Positions 44,794 to 57,116 of a DNA stretch of 64,000 nucleotides are shown piece after piece. The DNA is from Adiantum capillus-veneris. Lineage: Eukaryota; Streptophyta; Polypodiopsida; Polypodiales; Pteridaceae. A program made the position numbers and the translations under genes. The DNA lies in the NCBI GenBank assembly GCA_014529385.2, contig CM043953.1:116565049-116629048 (forward strand), given 5' to 3'. The notes beneath the pieces are model-generated. The model ran no database searches and had not been told where the DNA came from. It worked only from the letters and a program-made list of their open reading frames with translations. Within the stretch, counting starts at the first letter, position 1, and every line of letters starts with the position of its first letter.

Positions 44794-47700
44794 CTAAGCC
44801 ACTCTCAAAGTGACTAGATTCTCTTTTATCTTTTTTGCAACATCATAAAATGTAGTTTTTCCCTCTTGTTCTTCTTTAGACATGTTGTTAATGGAGATTT
44901 TCTCTTGTGTCTTGTGTACATATACCTCCTTCTTCTTTTCACTCTCTTCTTGTCTAGATTCATCACTTGGGTTCTCATAGTCTTCACTCACTATGAACAC
45001 CGTTTTGATGGGGATTATGTCATACCTTGTTCGTAAAAACATTTAGTAGGAGTCAACTCATTCACACCTATGTTCATCGTCGTCAAATTTGAGTCAATTC
45101 AAATGGCTTGTCCTTCTCTTCTGGACCCAAGATGCAACCTTCTTTTGGCAATCTACCATGCTCTGACAACCACACATCCAAAGATTTCTTTTTTCATTCA
45201 ACCATGATAATAATTTTGTATTTGCAATAGATATAGAGTCAAATTCCTCAATCAGGGTTTTGGTCTTCTAGACTGATTATTGTTATGGGTCCAACTTGCT
45301 AAGGTCTTTGTATTTATACCTAGGTCTTGAATCATTTGCAATTGACACATGATGGAATTTCCAATATAATTTCTAGTTGGATTTGTTTCCAAAGTCAACA
45401 ATAGCAAATGTATGTTGGTAATCAATCATAGGGATTCACCACAACTTCCTCTAATAACCCCATGACTTTTTTCATGTCCATTTGCAAGTTGCAATTTCAT
45501 CCTTTTTTTTTTCTAATTGTTGGTTTTTTCTTACATTTTTATAATTTTTTTGTTGTAAATTGCAATACCATCTCCACTATCTAGTATGTCCATGGATTCA
45601 ACCTCGACATACTCTACAGGTAAGGTGGTGTTGCCTTCTTCATCCTCACAATAATCTCCTACCTTGTTCACTCGAACAGTTTTATAGTTTTGCCAGGAGA
45701 CTATTCCCATTTTGATTCCTCAATATTCTCTTGATTCAGACCTTTTATTTCCAAAATTTTCAAGAGTTTATGCAAGTTACTCCATAGGTTATTAATATGG
45801 ATTCAACTTGCCTAAGGTCTACATAATTATAACCTTGACCTTCAATCATTTGTAATTGACACATGATGGCCTTTGCAATATAATGTCTAGTTGGATTTCT
45901 TTCCAAAATCCACAATAGCATAGGTATTTGGTAATCAATTCTATTAGGGATTCACCAAAACTCCCTCTAATAACCCATTGGTTTTTCCATATGTCCATCA
46001 GCAAGTTTCAAATTCATCCTTGTTTTCCTAACTATTGGTTTCTCCCTAGATTATTAGAATCTTTTGGTTGTAACGGAAATGCCATCTCCACTATCTACTG
46101 TGGCCATGGATTCAACCCTGACATACTCTACAAATAAGGTGGTGTTGCCTTCTTCATCCTCAAAATAATCTCTTGCCTTGTTCATTAGAGCATGTTTTAT
46201 AAATTTCCTGGGAGACTATTCCCATTTTGATTCCTAAATATTCTCCTGATCTAGAACCTTTATACCCATTTTTTCTAGATTTTTATGCAAGTTACTCCAA
46301 AGGTTAGGTTTAAGCCTCGACAATTCTCCTACTGGTGACATGCATTTTATTTTGATGGATATTATAGAATGTAAGTTCACAATGTGCAAAGATTCTTTGA
46401 CTTCAAACATTTTTTTGCCTCACAAATTAATGAACTCTCTTCATGCTCACCTGAACATGAATGTAGGGGTTTTAAAGTATTGCCCTTTGAACTTGGTGAT
46501 CTTTTTGAACCATGATCTCCATACAAAATCTTGCATATCTACCTCCATGTATGGATGCTCCAAACACAACTCTTAAAATGGAGTCAACCCTAAAGTCTCA
46601 CTATCATCAATGGTGTCTTTAACAACATTCCAAAGATGATTAGGCCAGTCTTCCATTGGTGGAACTTCATATAAGCCATCTTTCATATTTGGCACAACAA
46701 TAGTTAGTTTACTCGTGAGCTTTGGTTCTTTTTCTTTTTCTTTTTCTTTATACACTTTCCCCTCATTTTGTTTTCACTAGTGGTGATGGTTCTTTCTTCT
46801 ACATATCCAAAAGTTCATGTGTAATTTGTAATAACTTTTGGTATACTTTTAGCTTAGATTAATTTGGCCTAGGATTTAGGTAACATTTCCTTTTGTTTTC
46901 CAAGTTGTATCCAGATCATAACCTCAATTGATATACTTCTAAAGTAGTATTGATAGGCTCAAAAACTTTACCCACTAAGAATAAACCCCCAAACATGTCA
47001 TTGTATTCCTCTTTCTTATTTGGAGTAGATTTGGCATACTTTTCTTATAGCTTCTCAGCTTTCTTAGCTATAGCATTTTGTTTATGTTTTGTCTAAGATG
47101 TTTCATTATTAATGACTCCTCTTAGAATAAGAATATTGTTTACCTTCATCCAAGTTTTTGCATTTAGCGCTCATCAGACTTTTGATGGCATTTTTGGCTC
47201 ACTATTTGAGGAACTAGAGGGAATTACTCCCACCATGTTGTAGCTTTATCCCTGTTGTGAGAATTTTAGGGAAATCATCAAGAAAGGGCTCACCCTTTTT
47301 ACAACAATCATAACAATAGACTATTGATGGCACTAGGTTTTTGTCAAGATGAGGACATTCACTCTTCTAGTGATCATTTTCTTCTCAATTATGAAACCAC
47401 TTGTCCTTGGCCTTTGCTTAAGTTGTGGCTCTTTCTTGAACATATGCATTTTAGCCTCTAGACTCAAAATAAAATATGGTGGAGCAACCTCTGGCTATTC
47501 ATAGTAGATCAATTCCACCATAGATACAAGTTGTGGCACGTACCACCCCTTTTCATTTGTAGAGATGAACTATATTCTTCATACACACTTATGGGCATTA
47601 AGGCTCATCCACAAAAATATTAGGCTGCATAAGGTTAGTTTGAATGGCATTATTACCTAGCAATGGAGGTTGGCATACCAAAACAAATTGAGGTCTCTCC

Positions 47701-47980
47701 ATTCCCACTCAAGTTTTTTCATTTGAGGCATTTTTGGTGGAAGCTTATACATAGGTTGCCCTCGTGGTATCCATGGCACTTTGGTCCATAATAGCTAGCA
47801 CTCATGGGTTTCATGGTTCATCCATTGTTTGGTTAGGTTTTGTTCCTAAGCCCACACTATGGAGCTTTTCTCTTATCACACTTGTTTAGATTCATTGTAA
47901 TTGCCTACTAGACTTGCCTACCACCTCTAGTTGATGTTTCCATTGACTAACCCATGATAAAAACACCCACACACACACCC
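44794..47980 (-). pseudogene. Gypsy-4: gag-protease-like retroelement remnant
   Basis: On the minus strand, a degenerate zinc-knuckle-like segment near 47,410-47,350 (FHN, stop, EENDH, stop, KSECPHL) is followed by an open segment at 46,755-46,573 (MKDGLYEVPPMEDWPNHLWN). Next comes DEEGNTTLPVEYVEVESMD and a stretch reading LADGHMEKPMG (46,010-45,990) or LANGHEKSHGVIR (45,490-45,450), then IGNSIMCQLQMIQDLGIN. The last two resemble the second half of Gypsy retropepsins, where a (L/A)xxG(R)P(W/F) word precedes QLxMIQDWG. The region was tandemly duplicated (see 45,270-46,290). An acidic open segment, 45,042-44,794, follows. RT and integrase are absent. The family call is inferred from motif order only. 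Confidence 0.4.
45270..46290. repeat. Tandem duplication of about 500 bp
   Basis: Unit 1 (about 45,270-45,785) and unit 2 (about 45,790-46,290) align along their length. Shared words include TTGACACATGATGG, CTAGTTGGATTT, CATCTCCACTATCTA and AAGGTGGTGTTGCCTTCTTC, and both end with GAGACTATTCCCATTTTGAT. Divergence of roughly a fifth of sites by eye suggests the duplication is old. Confidence 0.8.
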
Positions 47981-47990
47981 ATAAAGTAGC
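47870..47990. repeat. Dispersed repeat F, copy 1
   Basis: ACACTTGTTTAGATTCATTG to CCATAAAG matches 55,948-56,045 in the same orientation. Both lie just left of, or within, Gypsy gag remnants on the minus strand, so it probably belongs to the gag region of one element family. Confidence 0.6.
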
Positions 47991-48870
47991 AACCAATACC
48001 TAGAATCCATTTGGTTTGATCCCTATGCATTTCATCATCCTTGATGTCATCCAAAGCTCTCTATAGATGCATATATAATGGCTCACTATGTACTTGCTTT
48101 GCTAATTCAATAATCAATCCATTTTGTGCCCATTCCCTTTGTGTATTGTATCTCCTAATTGTGTTTAGTGTGGTTGCACATAATTCTCTCCATATATCAT
48201 GAATGCAAGACTAATCTATCCTCCTTAATCTCTCTATGGCACACACACCTAAGTTTGGTGCAGGGAGGTTGTGAGGTCAAGTCTCACATGATATTTTTTG
48301 CGATCTTCGGGTGGATTTCAACCTCTATTCAATTGACCTTTGTGGCAAGTGGCACGTCCATGGAATCCTATCTTATGCGGGGATCTACTACAAGGCATTG
48401 AAAGATTTGAAGCTGATTTCTAAAGGTTCTTATATGACCATTTGGGTTTGAAAGGCTACCTTCCCATGCTTGAGCTCAATCCCAAAGCCACAAAGGGCTG
48501 CCATCCCAAGACCCCTTCACATGCAATCTTTGGTGCCTAAGCCTACCAAGAGGCCACTCACATGCAGGGATAATCTACAAATTTTCAACAAGCAATGTGA
48601 TATTTATGAGAGTGCTTTTGAATCAATTTTTTAAGCATTCCTTGCAACACTGCACACCAAATTGACTTCTACTCTTGCTTCAAAGTTAAACCCTTTATCC
48701 TCTCTTTGTAATGTATGCAATCATCCTTCCATGATTACATCTTGATTATAGGATTATAAAAGAATCTATTGGAGACTAGACACAACCCTATACCAAAAGG
48801 TAGGATCTTCTCCACATTGCATATTGATATACACCATGGGAAAAGAAGCACTAACTATTTTTGCTAGACA
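47991..48870. other. No gene recognised
   Basis: Unassigned. GAGGTCAAGTCTCACATG near 48,278 resembles a pol III B-box but has no convincing A-box partner. Confidence 0.35.
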
Positions 48871-48984
48871 AGGTCTTCATAGTTGGAAACTCAAAACAAA
48901 GGGGTTTTTAATGAAGAAGCAATTGTAGTCCATAAGAAAACCATTGGGAGAGGGAGAGAGGATCAAGACTAGGAAATCTCAGCA

Positions 48985-49284
48985 CAAATCAAATCATAAG
49001 ATGATCAAGGATTAGGCATTCTTCTCACAATAGTAGGGGAGAAATACATCCACTATTTAGATGAGTGTACCAATATTTTCCTATGATGCATGGGTCACAC
49101 TACAAAGACACTTTGGAACCAGGAGAGGACCTTCCTTCTCTTTTGAATAGAATGAAGAGAATTTTCACCCAATTAGCATACATAAAGTGGCCAGTGGAAA
49201 GTGAAGACCAAGCCATACCAGATGTAGACTACAATCAAATTGTCACCATACCCAAAGAAAAGGAGCCCATACCCAACCTAGATG
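48985..49284 (+). pseudogene. Copia-4: Copia gag (UBN2-type) fragment
   Basis: Plus-strand frames, joined across two frameshifts, give LGILLTIVGEKYIHYLDECT (about 49,010-49,072), then WVTLQRHFG, then EDLPSLLNRMKRIFTQLAYI and NQIVTIPKEKEPIPNLDD in the open frame ending after 49,280. This is the gag-polypeptide pattern of Copia elements and parallels the gag of Copia-5 at 53,283-52,763 (ALGIIMISLKDEFIHYLDD; IVISLKEKDPSP). The homology ends abruptly at about 49,283, where element G LTR sequence begins. Confidence 0.65.
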
Positions 49285-50346
49285 ACGTTGGTGTAGCCAA
49301 AGTTGGTAGGTGCTATGAGCAATGCAATGATATGGGTGTCTATAGGTGCATGGCAGAGTGCTAAATCAGGTGTGAAAGTCCTAGGCATGCAAGTGATTGC
49401 AGGGATGTATGCTTGATGTGGCTTTTTAGGTCAATAAGTCTCCAAAATGGGCCAGTTATTATGGTAGGTCAAGGTGTCCAAAGTGTTGGGGTTTTGCCTA
49501 GAGATGTGGTGTTCAAGTTCTCTACAAGTCAGTCTAGATGGCTACTCAAACAAAGCTAGGGTGTGGAAGTTGTGGCAGTTCAAAGTTGGAAGGCTTTGCA
49601 GATCCTCGATAAACATGGCAAGTGGGGATGGATGGTTAGAGGTAATTTTGGTGTGGATAGGATCAAAGTGGTCAAGTTATGGTGCATGCCAATCTTTTCA
49701 GATTGTCAATTGGAGCTTGGATGGGTAAGTTATGGCCAATTGAATATTTTCCAGGGACCTGTTGTGTGCCACGTTGGTTGCCTTGGTAGGCGTCCATCTA
49801 GAGTTTTCTTAGCCTCACTAGAGATCTAAGATATAATATGCATTGTGTGGGGCTAGCTAGGTTTCACGACTTGTTGATTGGAGTCACGGTGTGGCTGAGA
49901 TGTGTCAAGTCAAAGTTTGATGCAATTGCTTGAGGGACGGTGCCATATGGTTTTTTGCCCATTTTTTGAGTGTTAGTTTGTGGTCGTGATAAAGTGAATA
50001 TTCGGCGATGTTTTCATGGTTTGAAGACGGCATGGAGGGATTTTGATCCAATTTTGGGGCTCGAGCACCAAGCTTGTGAGCATAGAATGACAAAGCTTGG
50101 AATGTGAGGTGAAAAATGGGTTTTTCTATGTTACACTTTGAAGTTTTGGAGCCTTTGGAGGCCGGATGAGTGTAGAGCCGCCATGTGGTGCTCAAAAAAT
50201 CCCACATGGGGATCATGCAATCAAGGACCCATAGTATATGTAGAGGAGTGAGTGGGCTTCATAAGACACAAGTAAAGGAGAGAGAGAGCTTGTGGAGCTC
50301 TCCCATCCTCCCCCTATGCGCATGCACTCTCTGCAAGCACACACAT

Positions 50347-50353
<7 letters not shown>

Positions 50354-50382
<29 letters not shown>
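50354..50382. repeat. (CT)n microsatellite in element G
   Basis: About 14 CT units near the end of the 5' LTR, in element sense. Confidence 0.9.
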
Positions 50383-50385
<3 letters not shown>

Positions 50386-50399
50386 CTCTAAACTACTGC

Positions 50400-50745
50400 A
50401 GAGAGTGTTGGTTTTCTTGAATTTAGCAAATTCATGAATTTCTTGCATGAGGAGGTCCAAGACAAAGTGAAGATAGATGGACTTATGTCATATGAAGAAG
50501 TGGTGGCTTTAGTGAGAGGATGTACTAAGAATATTTTGAAGAAATGCCAAGCTAGGTGGGATTTTCCGAGTCAGGTAGTGCCAAAGCAGGATGATGCAGT
50601 GGAAGTCAAGCCAAATTTGGAGCAAAGGGATGTGCCAATGCGAGAGGAATCAAGGGTTCTATGGCTGCAAAAAAATGGAATGGTTTCTATGCCCAATATG
50701 CTAGTTAGGGAGGTTCCAATTGTGGAAAAAGTGCAAGTGGTTTAA
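50400..50745 (+). pseudogene. Gag C-terminal half of element G copy 2
   Basis: The frame from about 50,410 reads FLEFSKFMNFLHEEVQDKVK, then LMSYEEVVALVRGCTKNILK, matching FKLDTFLACLHPRV and KSYDNLSKLLGQRVER of copy 1 at 10,405-10,520. It continues open to a stop at 50,745 with an acidic Val/Gln-rich tail. The N-terminal capsid half present in copy 1 is deleted here. Confidence 0.6.
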
Positions 50746-50939
50746 GAGCTAGCGAAGGATGCACAGACAAATGCATGTATGGCTGGTCAAGGTCCATTGT
50801 TGTGTGCTCGAAAACAAAACATGAGGTTTGCAAATGAGGTCAAAGTGATAAAGATGGAGGAGTTTCTAAATCTCAAGAGGAGGTAGAAGCAAATGATAGC
50901 ATTTCTATTGATGCAAATACAACCTAGGAGACCAATTCA

Positions 50940-51797
50940 CCCCAGTCAATGTATGAGGAGTTTGATCTCTTGCATGTGGATAGAGATGTGAAGAATGTAT
51001 GTGAGGAGAAGGGAGACGTGCAAGACAATATGATGGACATAGGTCAAACGGAGGAGTCCAAGCCTAGGGGCAAGGACATGTAGGTGAAGATGGTGTGTGG
51101 TGCCATGCTGATGGCTACGCTTGTGAAAGTTGCAATGGAATGTGACACAGTGGTGCAGCAAATGTGGAGCTCTATTAAGATGGAGAAAGCAACCTCAACT
51201 ATGGAAGGAGAGTAGATAGATGATGCAATATGGGGTGAGTTTATCTCTTCTTTAGTTGAGGATGAAGCAGTAGAACAGGTGCTTCAAGAGTAAGCAGGTC
51301 AAGTTGACAAGGTAGAGATGCTTTTTAATCTTGATGGGCCAGTTGATGAAGAAGGGCTTCATGATGCTTGACTCGAGTACATTGTAGGTATGGAAGCAAG
51401 CATTGAGCCGGAGGTGGAAGAGTGTCCAATGTGGCAGGTGTGTTCTATGATGGAGGAATGGGAGTCCTAGGTTGCATCTTTGTCCAAGCTTTCCAAGGAA
51501 GTATGTGTAGCATGGTTGAAAGGTATGTTGGTGAGTGCAATTGTGGAGTGTGTGATCCATCGAATACATGGTTTTCTTGAGGAGTACCTCGCTTTACATG
51601 GTGGGGAGTAACGGTCAAAAAGTATGTATTTGGAGCATTATGGTATGCTTGATGATGCTTGGTTGAAAGTGCCAATGGATGCTTGAAGTAGTGGAGGTTT
51701 TCCATGGGTAGTTTATGTATGTGGTCGGCTATGTGCTAGGGTACAATACTATGAGAAGGTGTTATAGGTGGATGCACGAGGTCAATGCCATTTATTT
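50940..51797 (+). pseudogene. Second coding region of element G copy 2 (unknown function)
   Basis: Read in one frame with a few stops (about 51,080, 51,213, 51,291, 51,370, 51,470, 51,610, 51,685 and 51,767). Words shared with copy 1 are YEEFDLLHVD, MVCGAMLMATLVKVAME, VVQQ, LSKEVCVAWLKGMLVSA and a terminal stretch that runs into the Copia-5 insertion and resumes at 54,287. The order and spacing match copy 1, so this was a real protein region of the family rather than chance. No known domain is recognised. Confidence 0.45.
51793..51797 (+). other. Target-site duplication of Copia-5, left copy (TATTT)
   Basis: Identical to 54,282-54,286 on the other side of the element. Confidence 0.85.
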
Positions 51798-52148
<351 letters not shown>

Positions 52149-52160
52149 ATTCCCCCCTCA
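52149..52160 (-). other. Polypurine tract of Copia-5
   Basis: The minus strand reads TGAGGGGGGAATT next to the LTR start. Confidence 0.7.
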
Positions 52161-52452
52161 AGCCCGAACTAGATACATCACTCTCATGATATCTTGAGTT
52201 TTTGGTGTACTTATCAACCATGAGTTTTAGGTTCTCTTACAACCAAAGGTTTTGATATAGCCATAACCTGGTCCTAAGTCAGGAAACCCCCCCTTGAACT
52301 TAGCTACCAGCATATTGAGTTTTTGGTTGACTTCCAAACCTTGGGTTTAAGGTGTTTCCAATAATACCATGAGAAGCGGAACAAAAAGAATAGGAATTCA
52401 ACAAAAAAATGATGATTTGGGAGGTCTTGCCACTCTGTATGTGTGGCAGTGT

Positions 52453-53283
52453 CTATAGTCCGTACAATTTATTTTGACTAGGAAAAACATAAAAAGAGTT
52501 GATCCAAAGAACATCACTGTCAACAGAAAGTATTTGGGGTTTGGTATCCCCATCAATCACATGAATCTGATTTTTACCCTTCTGGAAGCACTTATTTGAA
52601 GGGGGATTTGTTTGAACATAGTGAATACAAGGATTCTTCTTGAAACGGTCCTTTGGCTGATGATTTTTGCACCCACAAATCATGCAAGACCTGGTACCAA
52701 TGGATGGTCGGGATGAAGCTAAGGTAGAAGCACAACTACTGACTGCATAGGCACTGGGAGTATCAGAAGAAATGGTGGGGGATACTGCTGTGTGGATACT
52801 GCATATGCACTAGGAATATTGGGAGAATTGGTACGGGAAAACCTTTTTTCTTCTTCGTGCAATGAATCGATGATACCATGTAGAAGGGCGACGGATCTTT
52901 CTCTTTTAAACTAATGACAATTTGATGGAATCCATCAGGAAAACTTTTTAACAAAATGGCTATGAGATCTTCTTCTAGCACTGGGGCTTCGACATACACA
53001 AGTTGAGTTTCAATACTCTTTAGCCTGCTAGCTAAAGATGTAAGGATTCATTGGCACACATAGAAAGAGAGTACAAATCCATCTTTAGACTCATCATTGA
53101 ATACATAGCTTTAGCACCAAAAAGCTTCTCTAACCCTATCCAAGCAGCACTAGAAGATTGCATGTCATCCAAATAATGAATAAATTCATCTTTGAGAGAT
53201 ATCATAATAATACCTAATGCTTGCTCATCCTTGATTTGTTGCTTGGCAGATAACGCTCTTGTATAACTGTAGCAAATGTGCAT
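52453..53283 (-). pseudogene. Copia-5 gag
   Basis: The first frame 53,283-53,032 reads EQALGIIMISLKDEFIHYLD, then IGLEKLFGAKAMYSMMSL. A frameshift near 53,035 leads to 52,999-52,763 (EEDLIAILLKSFPDGFHQIV). A further shift leads to 52,683-52,453 with CMICGCKNHQPKDRFKKNPC, a zinc knuckle in which the last Cys is Arg, followed by PPSNKCFQKGKNQIHV. These are the parts of a UBN2-type Copia gag in order. After 52,453 only stops are found up to the LTR. Confidence 0.8.
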
Positions 53284-53967
53284 GCTTTATCGGTTGAGGG
53301 ACCTTCAAATATTATTTTGCATAAGAGAGCCCTTCACTTTGATTTGTCAGGTATGAAAATCAAAATCGTTGAGCTTGTCGACTCTTGACGCCATGTTAAA
53401 GTCTTTAAGAAGCCTGGTAATGAGGTTGTGATGTTGGTTATTGCATCGGCTTAATCTTTAGAGAGGTTTTCTTTGTCTCTGACCGTCTTTGCATGCACCT
53501 TACAGAGTGTATTGGGATGCTGCAAAAATTTTCTTTAGAAGATTAAGGGTTTGGCAAGATTCAACCTATGGCAGAATTCAAAGCCAGTCAACTTCTGGAG
53601 CAAGTAGTATTTTCCAAAAAGTAAGTGTTACTGTTGTAGGACTTGGCAAATACCATATCACTACTGAGCTTGAGGGTGTGAATGGGCTATTAATGGAAGC
53701 CACAAGAGGTAGATAAATTTAAAGCAATAAAAATAGAAGAAAATTGAGCTTTATAGCAAACGAAGACAATGTGTCGATGGCGTTTTTCTCCAGAGCAGCC
53801 CCAACAGAAGCAAAACTGCACAATGCTTCAGCATTGAGATTTCACCAGCGTACCAGGGAAAATAGGTTGAGGGCGGTGCTGATGATTTTTTAGTAGGTCC
53901 ATGACCTCTCTCTCTCTTTACAAGCAGCTGCTCCCGCAAGGTTAAGTCACGAGCCGAGGCCAAGCAA
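53284..53967. other. Copia-5 5' leader
   Basis: Non-coding sequence between the primer site and the gag start in element sense. A 75-codon plus-strand frame at 53,489-53,716 and minus-strand frames over the GA tract are not supported as genes. Confidence 0.5.
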
Positions 53968-53979
53968 GGCTCTGATACC
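53968..53979 (-). promoter_or_regulatory. Primer binding site of Copia-5
   Basis: The minus strand reads GGTATCAGAGCC, matching the initiator-Met site apart from its first T. Confidence 0.8.
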
Positions 53980-53982
53980 GGT

Positions 53983-54053
53983 TGTAGGAGGTTCGGGCTG
54001 TGCAGGGTGTTGGCAAGTAGGATCCATGGAAACAAAGATGCATGCAGGCAAAG

Positions 54054-54129
<76 letters not shown>

Positions 54130-54281
54130 CTCGACACCACCCAAGAAAAATAACGCTATGTATATTTTAATTCAAAATCTTTTTACATATATATGGAGTT
54201 AAACTTTGCCATGCAAACTTGACCTAGAAGTGAAGTTGCTTGCATGGCATGGGGCACAAACTTGGGCTTGAAAACCTAACA
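53983..54281 (-). repeat. 5' LTR of Copia-5
   Basis: Starts TGTTAGGTTTTCAAGCCC and ends CTCCTACAA in element sense. A TATATATG box (54,185-54,192 region) lies about 55 bp upstream of a (CT)n tract (54,057-54,127). Confidence 0.85.
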
Positions 54282-54286
54282 TATTT
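54282..54286 (+). other. Target-site duplication of Copia-5, right copy (TATTT)
   Basis: Identical to 51,793-51,797. Confidence 0.85.
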
Positions 54287-54321
54287 GACCTAGGTGGAAG
54301 CCATACTATGATGTAGGGGGT

Positions 54322-55540
54322 TGAATAACCCGCTTGAAAAGAAGTTACTAGTGGTAGGAGTCAGGCTTTGTACATATGGTTTTGTGTGTACAGAGTGTTT
54401 GTGTTTGGTGTGGCAGTTTCAGAGTTTAGAAAGCATGTATGTGGTTGAACATAAATGTTCAACAAGGGGTTTGGGCAATGATGGTGCAACCAAAGTTGGT
54501 CGATGTTGTGAGGAGTGCAATGCAGTTCTATGGGTGTATATAGGTGCATGGTAGAGTGCTAAAACTTGTATGAAAGTCCTAGGGAGGAAGATGATTGCAA
54601 GGATGTATGCTTGATGCCGTTGTTTAGGCCAAGAAGGCTCCAAAATGGGCTATCTAGGATGGTAGGTTAGGATGTCCAAAATGTTGAAGTTTTGCCTTGG
54701 GATGTGATGTTTGAGGTGCTCTACAAGCCAATATAGTCAGCTCCTCAAATGGAGCTACGGTGTGGAAGCTACGACGGGTCAAAGTTGGAAGGATTTGGAT
54801 ATCCTTGACAAACAGTGCAAGTGGGGATGGATGGTCACAACTGACGTTAGTAGATAGGATTGAAGTGGTTGAGTTATGGTGCATGCCAGTCTTTTTGGAT
54901 TGTCAATTGGAGCTTGGTTGGCCAAGTTATGGCCAGTTGAAGACTTATCAGGGGCCGGTTGTGTGCCAAGTTGACTACCTTGGTAGGCATGCCATCTAGA
55001 GTTTTCTTAGCCTCACCAGAGATCCATGAGATAGTGTGCACTGCATGCAACTAGCTAGATTTGATGACTCATCAAGTAGAGTCAGGTGGCTTGGATGTGC
55101 CAGGTCAAAGTTTGATGTTGGAGCGAGAAATTGTGCGAGATGGTTTTTGCCCGCTTTTCAGATGTCAATTTGCGATCATGATGAGGTGGAAATATAATGG
55201 GGTTTTCATGGTTTAAATCTAGCATGAAGCACTTTTGGTCAGGTTTTGCGGCTTGGGAACCATGCCTGTGAGCATAGAATGGCAAAGCATGGAACGTGAG
55301 GTGAAAAAGGGATTTTTTATATGTTACGTTGGCCTTGTTGCATCAATCATCGACGTACCCTCGTGGTCCGTGGTGGTTTGGTGCCGCTTGAAAGGGCCTG
55401 TTCACACAGTAGGGGCATTGCCCCTCCATCCTTTTCTACGAGATCATGCATGTTTGAGCTTGGACACTACCACTAGAGCTAGTCCCCCCCCCCGCCTCGA
55501 CTTAGGAAAGTGAGAGAGAAAGAGAGAGAGAAGTTGAAAC
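54322..55540 (+). repeat. 3' LTR of element G copy 2
   Basis: Follows the purine tract GATGTAGGGGGT. Its first 90 bp align with 11,875-11,955 of copy 1 and 54,485-55,335 align with the 5' LTR. Alignment is lost after about 55,335, so the right end is uncertain. Confidence 0.6.
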
Positions 55541-56160
55541 AGCCTACAAAGAGTCAGTTTTCATGCATGAAAAGAGGGAAAGATGCACAAGTGTTCGGTG
55601 CTCCACATCTTACTAAATAAAAAGGACCAATTTTTTGTATAAATAGCCCAAAATGAATCTTTTTTTAGGCTTTTTTCTCGGCTATCAAAAGGAGGTGCCG
55701 TCAAAGTGACGAGGGCGAGTGTGTGTAGAATTTTTTAATTTCAATCAATCTTGAATTTCTCTGCAGTCTGTCTATTCCCCACCCCCCTTTCTCTTTTGTT
55801 GTTGCTCTTTGTACTTTCCTTATTAGTTGTACATATACAAAATAATAAGTAGCTCCTCATTTTAAGGCTTGCTCAACCCACATAGCACTGTGTTGCTCTT
55901 TCCCTTCCCCGCATCCATGCACAACACACTTATTGCACACTCATCATTATGACACTTGTTTAGATTCATTGTATTTTTCCATTAGACTTGCCTACCACTT
56001 TTAGTTGATTCTTGCATTGACTACCCATGATACACACTTCCATAAAGGAGCATGCAAGGTTTAGACACTAAAGAAGGAAGTGTCTACTTTAGTAGGCAAG
56101 GTAGCTACCATCTATCAATCTTTGCATCATTTGTGACCTTCCTCATTGTAAATCTCCCAA
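55541..56160. repeat. Unassigned sequence containing dispersed repeat F, copy 2
   Basis: 55,948-56,045 matches 47,875-47,985. The rest is AT-rich with no gene signature, though it may be the continuation of the Gypsy-5 gag on the minus strand. Confidence 0.5.
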
Positions 56161-56162
56161 TT

Positions 56163-56369
56163 TCACGCTAAATCAATGGCATCTAGAATGCAATATCCCA
56201 AAGTCATGTATTTCATGGTTATACAAATTAGCATACATGTCTTATTCAAAATCCCTTCCAATAACGAGGAAACTAATCTTTCCTCTTTTGGATTTTCTCT
56301 CTTAGGACATCTAGCAATATATTTCCTCATACTGTTAGCACACTCTCCAACCGTTTCCTCTTGTTCTCT
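56163..56369 (-). pseudogene. Gypsy-5: Gypsy-type gag fragment
   Basis: The minus strand is open for 66 codons between stops: ETVGECANSMRKYIARCPKR, then KEERLVSSLLEGILNKT and MTLGYCILDAIDLA. This is the C-terminal half of the Retrotrans_gag pattern (a conserved helix, then a short basic stretch, then the FLEGL-type helix). Repeat F follows on its left, as in Gypsy-4, so both may be copies of one family. Confidence 0.5.
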
Positions 56370-57079
56370 TTAAAATTATAGATTCGACCTACAGTAATGT
56401 TTGATTCATATTTTACAAAAGAGAGCCACAAATCTTTTTGCAAGTGTTTGAATATTTGTTAAACTTGCAATCCCCTGTTCAAAACAAAAGTAGTACCTTG
56501 GCCCTCAAGTGTCATTCTAAAACCCTCATAGTGTGTATGTAAATCACACTCTCTCAGCTCGTAACACTTTGTTAAAACTTGCTATATGGTCATATGGATA
56601 TCCATTTCCATATACTTTTGGAACCATTTATGGGAAATTTGTGGGTTTTATTTTTCCTGAAGCTACTTTTGCTTGCCTAGGAAATGGAGGAGCTAACAAT
56701 AGATCTAGATCTTTTTTTTTGGAAAAATTCATAATAGATCTAGATCTTAAAATAAATTGTTATTCATGTGTAACGCATGTGACTTAATATCATGAGTGCT
56801 AGAGTACAATACAAAGAGAAACTATAGGCCGTAATATTCCCTTATCCAATTGATGAACTTTAATCTAGGCAAGAAAATTTTATAGACATGGATATAGCTC
56901 TATTTTAAAAATGTCTTCATACACATGCCTAAGAAAAAATACTAGTGTTTCAATAACGTTGCTATGTGCAAAGTAGCTTATAGTCTCTTTCTAGTTTAGC
57001 TAGTTATAGTCTAGACTAAGAGCCTCCCCTTTCTTCGGGGGAGTTTATAGACTTCTACCTATCTTTATCTCTCTCTCCA

Positions 57080-57116
<37 letters not shown>

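Noticed and set aside
48250-48300. tRNA gene or SINE suggested by GAGGTCAAGTCTCACA
   Set aside because: B-box-like only; no A-box at proper distance and no cloverleaf.
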